A stretch of 64,000 nt of DNA, from contig CAWKBX010000020.1 of the NCBI GenBank assembly GCA_963847945.1, positions 558,001-622,000 on the forward strand, given 5' to 3'. Shown here piece by piece: positions 56,883 to 64,000 of the stretch (positions are counted from its first letter, which is position 1; the number at the start of each line of letters is the position of its first letter). The notes under the pieces are model-generated. The model did no database searches, had not been told where the DNA came from, and worked only from the letters and a program-made list of their open reading frames with translations. The translations under genes were made by a program, and so were the position numbers. This stretch comes from JANMJD01 sp963847945. GTDB lineage: Bacteria > Actinomycetota > Acidimicrobiia > Acidimicrobiales > Ilumatobacteraceae.

Positions 56883-57805
56883 GTGACCAGTCCCCCGTTC
56901 GATGCCTCCCCGGCCAATGCCCGCCGCTTCGACGGATTCGCCGACCTCTACGACGCCCATCGGCCGTCTCCGCCCCCCGAACTCGGGCCGCTCCTCGCCC
57001 GGTACTGCGGCGTCAAAGCACCCGATCTGCCCGATGTCGTCGACCTGGGCAGCGGCAGCGGCCTGTCGACCAGGTGGGCCGCCGGATGGGCCGGCCACGT
57101 CGTCGGGGTTGAGCCCGGCAATGACATGCGGGCGGTTGCGAGTGGGCGGCCGCTCCCGAATCTCGAGTACGTCGCCGGCACCTCCGATGCCACCGGTCTA
57201 GCCGCCGACTCGGCCGACCTCGTGCTCGTCGTACAGGCAATGCACTGGATGGAGCCCGCGGCAACCCACGCCGAGGTGGTCCGGCTGCTCCGACCGGGCG
57301 GCGCCCTGGCGATCATCGACGCCGACTGGCCCCCGGTGACCGGTCTGGTGGCCGCCGAGACCGCCTGGCGCACCGTCTCGCGGCGCATCCGCGAACTCGA
57401 GCACCGCGCCCATTCATCCACCGACATCACGTGGCTCCGACAGCCCATCGACGACGCGCCCAGCGCCGGCGAAGACCACCACGATCCGCACAAGGACCGC
57501 CTGATGCCAGCGGGGGCGTCGTCGTGGTCCAAGAGCGGCCATCTCGACAGAATGGCCGCATCGGGCCGCTACGCCTACACCCGGGAGCTCTGCTGGCATG
57601 CCGGTCGCCCCGGCGGGGCCGAAGACTTTGTCGCCCTCCTGCGCAGCCAGGGCAGCTACCAGGGCCTCGTCGCGCTCGGCCTCACCGACGACGACATCGG
57701 CGTGATCGCGTTCGAGCACGCGGTTCCGCGCCGCATACGCCGCGGCCCCCGTCGCTCCGCCGCTCGGCTTCACCTGGCGCGTCCGTCATCGGCGTCACGG
57801 CCTGA
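56883..57805 (+). CDS. Class I SAM-dependent methyltransferase (3' end frame-disrupted)
   Basis: About 307 residues from GTG 56883. Motif I DVVDLGSGSGLSTRWAAGWAGHVVGVEPG, then DSADLVLVVQAMHWMEP and VVRLLRPGGALAIIDADW place it in the UbiE/SmtA-like small-molecule group. Near 57730 an extra G seems inserted (the intended reading is FRAAYAAAPVAPPLGFTWRV). In the given frame the ORF runs through a strong terminator to 57896. The TGA at 57803, just before that terminator, is the more likely end. Substrate unknown. Confidence 0.78.
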
Positions 57806-57807
57806 CA

Positions 57808-57852
57808 GCGAACCAGGGCCGGTCGCTCAACGCGACCGGCCCTGGTTCGCTC
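57808..57852. terminator. Perfect 20-bp bidirectional terminator hairpin
   Basis: A flawless inverted repeat: left arm 57808-57827 (AGCGAACCAGGGCC...), five-base loop TCAAC, right arm 57833-57852. It sits between the convergent methyltransferase and etfA genes and lacks long T-runs, as is common for actinobacterial terminators. It helps fix the true end of the methyltransferase. Confidence 0.88.
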
Positions 57853-57870
57853 TTCAAAGTTCGACCAAAC

Positions 57871-58836
57871 TCAGCGAGCCTTCAGGGCCTCGATGAGCTT
57901 GGGGAGCACCTTGTGAACGTCGCCGACAATGCCAAGGTCGGCGATACCGAAGATCGGAGCTTCCTTGTCCTTGTTGATGGCGATGATGTTCTTGGAGCCC
58001 TTCATTCCGACCATGTGCTGCGTCGCTCCGGAGATGCCGCAGGCGATATAGACGTTCGGCTTGACGACCTTGCCGGTCTGTCCGACCTGCTGGCTGTAGG
58101 GCACCCAACCGGCATCGACGATCGCTCGTGATGCACCGGCCGCACCCTTGAGCAGCTTGGCGAGGGTGTCGACCATCTCGTACTTGGAAGCCTCGCCCAG
58201 GCCGCGACCACCCGACACGACGATGGCCGCCTCGTCGAGCTTGGGGCCGGTGGACTCTTCGACGTGGACCGCAACCACTCGAGCGGCACCGGTCGCGCCT
58301 CCATCGGGGATCGCGACGGCGGTGACCGCTGGCGCAGCCCCGCCCGACTCCTCGGGAGCAAACGACTTCGGACGGAACGCCGCCAGATGCGGGCCCGAAC
58401 CGGTGAACGTAGTGGTCACAAGCACATTGCCACCAAACACCGGAGTCGTCACGCTGACCGAATCTGCATCGACGGAAATGTCGATGTTGTTCGTCAGCAC
58501 CGTGCGATCGAGCCGCACCGACAGGCGGGCCATGACGTCGCGGCCCTCATAGTTCTGGGGGAACATGATCAGACCAGGGGCCTCGCCGCCATCGATCACG
58601 GACTTCATCGCTCCGGCTACCGCCGAGCCCGGCAGCTGACCGCCAAGGTCGCCGGTCGCCATGATCGCGGTCGCACCGTGGGCACCAAGGGCGGCTTCGG
58701 CCCCCGTCGCATCGCCAGCAACGAACGCCGTCACCGAGCCGCTGAGAGCGCGGGCCTTGGTGAGCAATTCAAGGGTGGCCGAGGTCGGCGCACCATCATC
58801 TACCTGGGCAAACACCCACACACTGTCAATAGCCAT
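57871..58836 (-). CDS. etfA: Electron transfer flavoprotein alpha subunit
   Basis: 321 residues from ATG 58836 (MAIDSVWVFAQVDDG). The C-terminal FAD-binding domain has VVSGGRGLGEASKYEMVDTLAKLL and VPYSQQVGQTGKVVKPNVYIACGISGATQH, with IIAINKDKEAPIFGIADLG at the end. It passes electrons from acyl-CoA dehydrogenases (one at 6.3-8.1 kb) to the quinone pool. It follows etfB by 12 bases. Confidence 0.96.
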   Translation of the reverse strand: MAIDSVWVFAQVDDGAPTSATLELLTKARALSGSVTAFVAGDATGAEAALGAHGATAIMATGDLGGQLPGSAVAGAMKSVIDGGEAPGLIMFPQNYEGRDVMARLSVRLDRTVLTNNIDISVDADSVSVTTPVFGGNVLVTTTFTGSGPHLAAFRPKSFAPEESGGAAPAVTAVAIPDGGATGAARVVAVHVEESTGPKLDEAAIVVSGGRGLGEASKYEMVDTLAKLLKGAAGASRAIVDAGWVPYSQQVGQTGKVVKPNVYIACGISGATQHMVGMKGSKNIIAINKDKEAPIFGIADLGIVGDVHKVLPKLIEALKAR

Positions 58837-58848
58837 GTCGATGTCTCC

Positions 58849-59625
58849 TCAGATGACTTTCAGGTTTTCCAGGAATGCAACGATCTTGGTGAACGACTCG
58901 CCGTCGTCCTCCACGATCTCGCCAGCGGCGCGAGCCTCGGCAGCGGTGACGCCCGAGATCTGCTGGCCGGCCCCGGCCCAGCCGACCGGGTTGACGCCCA
59001 GGTCGGCGGCGGTGACGGTCTCGACCGGCTTGTTCTTGGCCGCCATGATCCCCTTGAAGCTGGGATAGCGGGGCTCGACCACACCGGCGGTGACGCTGAC
59101 CAGGGCGGGCAACGGGCAGGTGATCTCGTCGTAGCCGGCCTCGGTCTGCCGGTTCACCTTCAGGGTTCCACCCTCGACGGCGACGCTCTTGGCAAAGGTC
59201 ACCGAGGGCAGGCCGAGCACTTCGGCCATCTGCTCGGGCACCGTGCCGGTGTAACCGTCGGACGACTCGGTCGCGGCGATGATCAGGTCGGCGCCACCGA
59301 GACGCTGCACGGCTGCGGCGAGGACCTTCGCTGTCGTCAGGGCGTCGGAACCCTGCAGGGCCGGGTCGGACACGAGAATGCCCTTGGCGGCACCCATGGC
59401 CAGCGCGGTACGCATGCCGGAGACCTCGCCATTGGGGGCCATCGAGACAAGGCTCACTTCACCGCCGCCGGCGGCGTCGACCAACTGCAGCGCCATTTCA
59501 ACGCCATAGCTGTCGGACTCATCGAGGATGAGCTTGCCGTCCCGCTTGAGGGTGTTGGTGCCCGGATCCAGCGCGCCGGGGAGGGCCGGGTCGGGGATCT
59601 GTTTCACACACACGATCACGTTCAT
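58849..59625 (-). CDS. etfB: Electron transfer flavoprotein beta subunit
   Basis: 258 residues from ATG 59625 (MNVIVCVKQIPDPALPG). AMP-binding/recognition features are ESDSYGVEMALQL and AATESSDGYTGTVPEQMAEVLGLP. The usual etfB-etfA order holds. GGAGG lies just before the ATG. Confidence 0.96.
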   Translation of the reverse strand: MNVIVCVKQIPDPALPGALDPGTNTLKRDGKLILDESDSYGVEMALQLVDAAGGGEVSLVSMAPNGEVSGMRTALAMGAAKGILVSDPALQGSDALTTAKVLAAAVQRLGGADLIIAATESSDGYTGTVPEQMAEVLGLPSVTFAKSVAVEGGTLKVNRQTEAGYDEITCPLPALVSVTAGVVEPRYPSFKGIMAAKNKPVETVTAADLGVNPVGWAGAGQQISGVTAAEARAAGEIVEDDGESFTKIVAFLENLKVI

Positions 59626-59767
59626 CCTCCAATTGTTACCGATGGGTTCGGGATCAACCCAACCGCGACAGCAGGTGTGCCCATCGACACGTCCGCTCTC
59701 GCCGCCAAGTAAGAGAACCGCTGGTCACCCACGACAACACGGCAGCGCACTGGTACCGTTCGAAGCC

Positions 59768-60688
59768 TTGCGGATCTTGCTCGTCGTCAACTCCTTTGCG
59801 TCGTCGGTGACGGCGCGCAACACGGTGATCGTGCAGCGTGAGTTGGCTCGCGACCACGATGTCGAGACGGTCGAGACGAACCGCCGCGGCCACGCCACCC
59901 GGTTCGCCCAGGACGCGGCGCGGCGCGGGGTCGACGTGGTCGTCGGTTTCGGCGGGGACGGCACGCTCAACGAGGTCGCCACTGGGATCGCCCGGACCAA
60001 CTCGGCACTCGGGGTCCTGCCCGGCGGATCGACCAACGTCTTCGCCCGCACCCTGGGCATGCCCAACGACCCGGTGGCGTCGGTGAAGCTGCTCACCGCA
60101 GGACTACGCACCCCCGACACGTCGATCAGCCCGATCGGACTCGGCAGGGTCAACGGCCGCTACTTCTGCTTCCACACCGGTATCGGCTACGACGCCGCCG
60201 TGGTCCGGTCGGTCGAGAAGCGGGCCTCGATCAAGCGGTGGGCGGGGCACCCACTGTTCATCGGCGCGGCGTTGGCGACCTGGGCTCGCTACGACCGCAA
60301 GGAGCCACATTTCCGCCTTCGCTTCGACGATGACCACGAGGTCGACGACGGGTTCTTCACCATTGTGTTGAACACCAATCCGTACACCTACCTGGGCAAT
60401 CTTCCTCTCGACCTGTCGCCCGCGGCCGGGCTCGACCAACCGCTCGTCGTCATCACGTTCCGCACGATGGCTGCTCGCTCGATCATCGGTTCGTTGGCCG
60501 GTGCCTTCCGCGGTGGAGGGATCAAGCCCAAGACCTACCTCGACGAGCATCGGGCCGTGACTGGCTTGACGGTCGAACACGAACGTCCCTTCCCGTACCA
60601 ACTCGATGGCGACTTCCTCGGGGAGACCACCTCGCTGCGCTTCGAACACGTGCCCGACGCCGTTCGCCTCGTGCGGATCACCCGCTGA
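59768..60688 (+). CDS. Diacylglycerol kinase-like lipid kinase (DagK catalytic domain)
   Basis: About 306 residues from TTG 59768 (MRILLVVNSFASSVTARN). Motifs are VVVGFGGDGTLNEVATGIA and LGVLPGGSTNVFARTLGMP (nucleotide-binding GGDGT and PGGSxN). Later come DDGFFTIVLNTNPYTYLGNLPL and a C-terminal QLDGDFLGETTSL strand. A TACCGT -10-like box at 59751-59756 suggests a leaderless TTG start; longer in-frame extensions upstream carry no domain sequence. Likely phosphorylates diacylglycerol or a related lipid. Confidence 0.86.
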   Translation: MRILLVVNSFASSVTARNTVIVQRELARDHDVETVETNRRGHATRFAQDAARRGVDVVVGFGGDGTLNEVATGIARTNSALGVLPGGSTNVFARTLGMPNDPVASVKLLTAGLRTPDTSISPIGLGRVNGRYFCFHTGIGYDAAVVRSVEKRASIKRWAGHPLFIGAALATWARYDRKEPHFRLRFDDDHEVDDGFFTIVLNTNPYTYLGNLPLDLSPAAGLDQPLVVITFRTMAARSIIGSLAGAFRGGGIKPKTYLDEHRAVTGLTVEHERPFPYQLDGDFLGETTSLRFEHVPDAVRLVRITR

Positions 60689-60830
60689 AACCTGCCGCGG
60701 CCGCCGGCCGCCGGCCGCGCCGATCGCCGGGGGATAGGCCATTCGGCCCCCCAACGTGACGAAGGGCTCATTCGTGGGCGCGGCCGGTGACGACTCCTGT
60801 CGCCGTCAACCGTCGGAGGAGACTGTGCCG

Positions 60831-60836
60831 TAGAGT
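60831..60836 (+). promoter_or_regulatory. -10 element for a leaderless GTG gene
   Basis: TAGAGT (TANNNT form) lies six bases before GTG 60843, so transcription would start at or next to the initiation codon. The spacing matches the other leaderless cases in this window. Confidence 0.45.
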
Positions 60837-60842
60837 CGTGAG

Positions 60843-61676
60843 GTGGCGCGACACTCGGCGGACGATCGACGGAGGCGAGCGCGCGTCGACGAGTTCGGTG
60901 AGGCTTATTCGGCCCGAAGCCAGATGTGGCTTGCTCGAGGCGTCCTTCGCGCGTTCTTCGCGCTGCTCGCCACGGCCGCGATTTTGTGGGTGTCGTGGCG
61001 CACCAGCGGGATGTCATCGTGGCCACGCCGGATCATCTGGTGGGGGGCGATGCTCGGCGTTCTCCGGGCGGCGCAATTGGGCCTGCGGGCGCTGTCGCGC
61101 GCCCAAGGTTGGGACTCGAGCAACCCGGCGATGACCGAAAGCGTGATGCACGCCCTCGGGGTCGCCCTCGGTGCCCTGCTGACGACCGGGTTGCTCAGTT
61201 CCGCCGCCACCCATCAGATGGTTCTCGAGCCGTACGCACGTCCCTCGGTTGCCCTCGAGCCGATTCCCGAGATGGCCCAGCCCACCATCGCGTCCACCCC
61301 GACCATCGCACCAAGTCGGCCGGCGCCGCCCCTCGCTGCACCAACCTCGCCGCCGAGAGCGCCCGTTGTGGTGCTCGATCCAGTCGCCTCGGTTCCGGCC
61401 GCTCCGCGTGCTGTCCCGACTTCGACCGAGGTGGTGTTCGCCACGGTGACCGTCAACACCCCCTCCATTCTTGAACTGCCCGGAGCGGGGCCCACGGGTC
61501 CGGGGGAAACCCTGACCGTCACGGGCGTGGAACACGGCCAAGCCACCACCGTCGGGAACAGTGCGCTGATCTTCCTACCCGAACGCGGGTTCATCGGCTC
61601 GGCATCGGTCAACTATGAGCGGTGTTCCGCCGTCCAGGTGTGCACCCCCGGACTGATCTCGTTAGCAGTGGGCTAG
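60843..61676 (+). CDS. Hypothetical membrane protein with C-terminal Ig/cadherin-like fragment
   Basis: 277 residues. A basic N-terminus precedes two or three hydrophobic segments (VLRAFFALLATAAILWVSW; IIWWGAMLGVLRAAQLG; ALGVALGALLTTGLL). A 90-residue Pro/Ala linker leads to a beta-rich end with TVTGVEHGQATTVGNSALIFLPERGFIGSASVNYERC, the look of the tandem-95/cadherin-like repeats of surface proteins. Two Cys close the protein. Not assigned to a family. Its stop overlaps the convergent GDPD gene by four bases. Confidence 0.68.
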   Translation: MARHSADDRRRRARVDEFGEAYSARSQMWLARGVLRAFFALLATAAILWVSWRTSGMSSWPRRIIWWGAMLGVLRAAQLGLRALSRAQGWDSSNPAMTESVMHALGVALGALLTTGLLSSAATHQMVLEPYARPSVALEPIPEMAQPTIASTPTIAPSRPAPPLAAPTSPPRAPVVVLDPVASVPAAPRAVPTSTEVVFATVTVNTPSILELPGAGPTGPGETLTVTGVEHGQATTVGNSALIFLPERGFIGSASVNYERCSAVQVCTPGLISLAVG

Positions 61677-62387
61677 TCGGCTGGAAGTGGGCGACGAGGG
61701 CTGGGCTGCTGCCGGCCGAGCGTCGCAAGCGCCAGATCGGGCACATTCGTGCAAATGCCGTCGACACCCCATTCGGCGAGCCGAATCATCCAGTCCGGTT
61801 CGTCACATGTCCAGACGTTGACCTGTACCCCGTGCCCGTGACAATCAGCGATAAACCGCTCGGTGACGTTGCCGTACCACGGATGGACGGCTCGGTGACC
61901 CCCGATCATCACCTGCCGAGCCGTCTGGTCGTCGACGTCGACGGTCAACCATGCGGTGGGGATCGTCGGGGCCAGCAGGCGACAACGATCGATCGTCTCG
62001 CGGCGGAATGAGGAGATCAGCCAGCGAGCGTCGTCCTGACGACTCGACGAGATGGTCGATGACGGCGTCGGCGATCGTCTCGGAGGCATCGAAGTCGGGT
62101 TCATCGGGGTCGTTCTTGATCTCGACGTTGACCCACATGCCGGCGCACACGTCGAGCGCTTCGCCGAGGGTGGCGATTGACGGCGGCAACTGCTCAGGGC
62201 GGGTTTCGCAGATCAACCTTCCGTCGACGAGGTTCGGGTTGTGGTGCACGACCAGCGAACCTTCGACCATTCGACGAACGTCAAGCTCGACCGCGTCGGC
62301 CCCCATTTCACACGCCCGGCGAAACGCTACGATCGTATTTTCACTCTCGGCATGTGAAGCACCACGATGTGCTAGTATCTCAACCAC
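61673..62387 (-). CDS. Glycerophosphodiester phosphodiesterase (one frameshift)
   Basis: About 238 residues from GTG 62387. The GDPD active site is seen in EILAHRGASHAESENTIVAF (catalytic HR), GADAVELDV (metal-binding Glu and Asp) and LVVHHNPNL (second His). The frame breaks near 62035 and resumes as RQDDARWLISSFRRETIDRC...VQVNVWTCDEPDWMIRLAEWGVDGICTNVPD, a complete TIM-barrel end. Hydrolyses deacylated phospholipid head-group diesters to glycerol-3-phosphate. Confidence 0.88.
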
Positions 62388-62438
62388 AGATAGTCTCCAT
62401 TCAATTCGGGAACGTGCCGAAAAACACGGGAATGCCTC

Positions 62439-62467
62439 TTGTCAAATCGTTAAGAGGGCAGTAATTT
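62439..62467 (+). promoter_or_regulatory. Predicted sigma-70-type promoter of whiB
   Basis: -35 TTGTCA at 62439-62444, exactly 17 bases of spacer, and -10 TAATTT at 62462-62467. It lies in a clearly AT-richer patch (about 62330-62545), giving a leader of about 70 bases before GTG 62544. This is the strongest promoter match I see in the window. Confidence 0.65.
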
Positions 62468-62543
62468 TCTCTTCCTGCCGAGTCGTCCGAATGTTCCTCG
62501 GCGCGTACTCGTGAACGGTTTCACGATTTAGGAGAGATCTTTA

Positions 62544-62843
62544 GTGACCATCCTCGCGTCCAGCCTGGCTCTTGCAAACGCATCGTACGACTGGCGTAAA
62601 GACGCCATCTGCCGGGATACGGACCCCGACCTCTTCTTCCCTGTGGGGACCACCGGTCAGGCCCTGATCCAGATCGATCGGGCTCGGGAAGTCTGTGGGC
62701 AGTGCCCGGCCAGCGCCGACTGCCTGCAGTTCGCCCTCGAGACCAACCAGGACGCCGGCATCTGGGGTGGCACCAGCGAGGAAGAGCGCCGTCAGATGCG
62801 CCGGGCCGCCGCGGCGGCCCGCCAGCGGGTCACGGCCGTCTGA
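62544..62843 (+). CDS. whiB: WhiB-family iron-sulfur transcription regulator
   Basis: 99 residues from GTG 62544 with GGAGAGA upstream. The four cluster cysteines are Cys23, Cys51, Cys54 and Cys60 (CRDTDPDLFFP; CGQCPASADC). The beta-turn GIWGGTSEEERRQMRR is followed by a basic Ala/Arg tail that contacts DNA and sigma-A. Closest in layout to WhiB1/WhiB2-size proteins. WhiB proteins are actinobacteria-specific and sense NO or redox state. It converges on pdtaS. Confidence 0.95.
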   Translation: MTILASSLALANASYDWRKDAICRDTDPDLFFPVGTTGQALIQIDRAREVCGQCPASADCLQFALETNQDAGIWGGTSEEERRQMRRAAAAARQRVTAV

Positions 62844-62845
62844 TC

Positions 62846-62871
62846 GGAGCGTCTCGTCACCGAGACGCTCC
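62846..62871. terminator. Bidirectional terminator hairpin between whiB and pdtaS
   Basis: Perfect 11-bp stem (GGAGCGTCTCG / CGAGACGCTCC) with a TCAC loop, immediately after the whiB stop and before the convergent kinase stop. No T-tract. Confidence 0.8.
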
Positions 62872-62888
62872 CTGCGACACACTTCTGC

Positions 62889-64000
62889 TCACCCGGCGTC
62901 GAGCGGGACCGTCAGTTCGACGGTCGCTCCGGTGCCGCGCACCGGAGCCGGGAGATTTGCCATTCGCAGCTCGTCGGCCGTTGCCGCCCGCATCGCGATT
63001 TCTCCGGCCAACTCGGTGGTCACCAGCGTTCGCACGATGACCAGGCCGAGACCGGTGGCGTTATCGAGGGCGAAGTCGGGCTCCAAGCCCACTCCGTTGT
63101 CAACCACCTGTACGTGCAGGCTGTTGGCATCGTGACGGAGCTGTACGTGAACGGTCCCACCGGCCGAGCCCTCGGGAAACCCGTGGTCAACGGCATTCTG
63201 CAACAACTCCGTGAGCACCACCGACAACGGTGTCGCGATGGTCGCGGGCAGCTTGCCACCGTCGCCGGCGACCGTGAACCGCACGGGACGATCGGGTGAT
63301 TGCAAACCCTCCTCGGCCAGGCGGAGCAAAGGACGAACGATCTCAGAGAACGCCACGTCATCACCGGCTTCACGCGACAACGTCTCGTGGACGAGGGCAA
63401 TGGTGCGGATCCGGCGAACCGACTCGTTGACCGCCGCTTTTGCCTCGGCCGAGCTCAGCCGCCGTGACTGCAGGCGCAGCAACGACGAGATCGTCTGCAG
63501 ATTGTTCTTCACCCGGTGATGGATCTCGCGGATCGTCGCATCCTTCGACAGCAGCAACCGGTCCCGCCGACGAAGCTCGGTGACGTCGCGCAGCAACATC
63601 ACGCCGCCGCTCACCTCCGAGCCGGCCAGCAACGGGATGCAGTAGGTCAACAACGTGATGTCGGGCCCTTGATCGAACTCCTCGATCACCGGTTCGTTGC
63701 GTTCAAACGCGGAGCGCATCGGGCCATCGTTGAATCCCAACTCGGCCAAGCGCATCCCGCGGGCGTTGCTGGCGATACCTACCCGGTGCAGGGCCGAGGT
63801 GGCATTGGGCGAGGCGTACTCCACCCGGGCGTCGCCATCAACGATGACGACGCCGTCGCCTACCCGAGGAGCCACGCTGATCGCCGCCTGCCGACCGGGG
63901 AACGGAAAGGTTCCTGCCAAGATCATCTCGGCGAAGCGACCGAAGATGCCCAGATACGTCTGTTCCAACTCACCGGCCTGGCGACCGATTGACGGTGACC
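62889..64000 (-). CDS. pdtaS: PdtaS-type sensor histidine kinase (5' end outside the window)
   Basis: C-terminal 370 residues seen. The open frame continues to the right edge (GRQAGELEQTYLGIFGRFAEMI), as expected for the end of the N-terminal GAF domain. A PAS domain follows (APRVGDGVVIVDGDARVEYASPNATSAL; GGVMLLRDVTELRRRD). Next is a HisKA_2 dimerisation domain with phosphoacceptor His in REIHHRVKNNLQTISSLLRLQ, and a GHKL ATPase (ELLQNAVDHGFPEG; VDNGVGLEPDF; TGLGLVIVRTLV). PdtaS phosphorylates the ANTAR antiterminator PdtaR, not in this window. In mycobacteria pdtaS also lies near a whiB gene. Confidence 0.9.
   Translation of the reverse strand, partial: SPSIGRQAGELEQTYLGIFGRFAEMILAGTFPFPGRQAAISVAPRVGDGVVIVDGDARVEYASPNATSALHRVGIASNARGMRLAELGFNDGPMRSAFERNEPVIEEFDQGPDITLLTYCIPLLAGSEVSGGVMLLRDVTELRRRDRLLLSKDATIREIHHRVKNNLQTISSLLRLQSRRLSSAEAKAAVNESVRRIRTIALVHETLSREAGDDVAFSEIVRPLLRLAEEGLQSPDRPVRFTVAGDGGKLPATIATPLSVVLTELLQNAVDHGFPEGSAGGTVHVQLRHDANSLHVQVVDNGVGLEPDFALDNATGLGLVIVRTLVTTELAGEIAMRAATADELRMANLPAPVRGTGATVELTVPLDAG

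Overview
The window is GC-rich actinobacterial DNA. WhiB, a PdtaS-type kinase, a conservon (cvnABCD), an F420-linked FrhB-family protein, the TIGR03848/TIGR03847/TIGR03843 trio, type-5 uracil-DNA glycosylase, a DUF222/HNH (13E12-type) protein, an Rv2927c-like coiled-coil protein and many GTG or leaderless starts all point to Actinomycetota. The mix, including surface proteins ending in repeated 'VDVLGWFP' modules, most resembles Acidimicrobiia; that class assignment is inference. No rRNA, tRNA, CRISPR array, IS element or plasmid gene was seen, so this looks like ordinary chromosome.

Layout. 0.1-4.2 kb: a spermidine/putrescine-type ABC importer on the minus strand (potA-potD-potB-potC). 4.3-11.6 kb: MFS exporter, stand-alone CZB zinc-sensor domain, acyl-CoA dehydrogenase, DUF222/HNH protein, a possible TIR-gene remnant, a histidine phosphatase and an APH-fold protein. 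11.6-15.1 kb: smc. 15.3-22.6 kb: a biosynthetic cluster, made of an EctB-type diaminobutyrate aminotransferase, a Pls/PosA-type membrane nonribosomal peptide synthetase (A-T, six membrane segments, three beta-helix domains) and a JmjC/cupin protein in overlapping order, with a convergent Sfp-type phosphopantetheinyl transferase. 22.7-25.9 kb: secreted S33-type peptidase and an enolase-superfamily dehydratase. 25.9-31.4 kb: a minus-strand housekeeping block (rsmD, coaD, coiled-coil protein, DUF177, rpmF, plsX, acpP, rnc, mutM) that in many actinobacteria continues straight into smc; here the cluster and two other genes lie between. 31.4-34.2 kb: zinc-ribbon miniprotein, PAP2 enzyme, amt-glnK. 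34.2-43.7 kb: a 91-bp direct repeat, the conservon, and a lipoprotein/adaptor/MacB-like transport operon. 43.8-51.1 kb: a 1286-residue PKD surface protein, FrhB, three small lipoproteins and an esterase. 51.1-64 kb: UDG, the TIGR trio, an aldonolactone oxidase-like flavoenzyme, methyltransferase, etfBA, a diacylglycerol-kinase-like enzyme, GDPD, whiB and a truncated pdtaS.

The most interesting system is 15.3-22.6 kb. No ectA or ectC is present, so diaminobutyrate made by the EctB homologue is probably fed to the Pls-like synthetase, with the PPTase activating its carrier domain. The predicted product is a homopoly(amino acid) such as poly-diaminobutyrate, possibly hydroxylated by the JmjC protein. 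This is inference.

Caution: more than a dozen genes are broken by single-base indels. Where the intended frame is clear, many are restored by lengthening a homopolymer by one base, which is the signature of sequencing or consensus error rather than gene decay. Coordinates of such genes are given from true start to true stop across frames, so their lengths may not be multiples of three.
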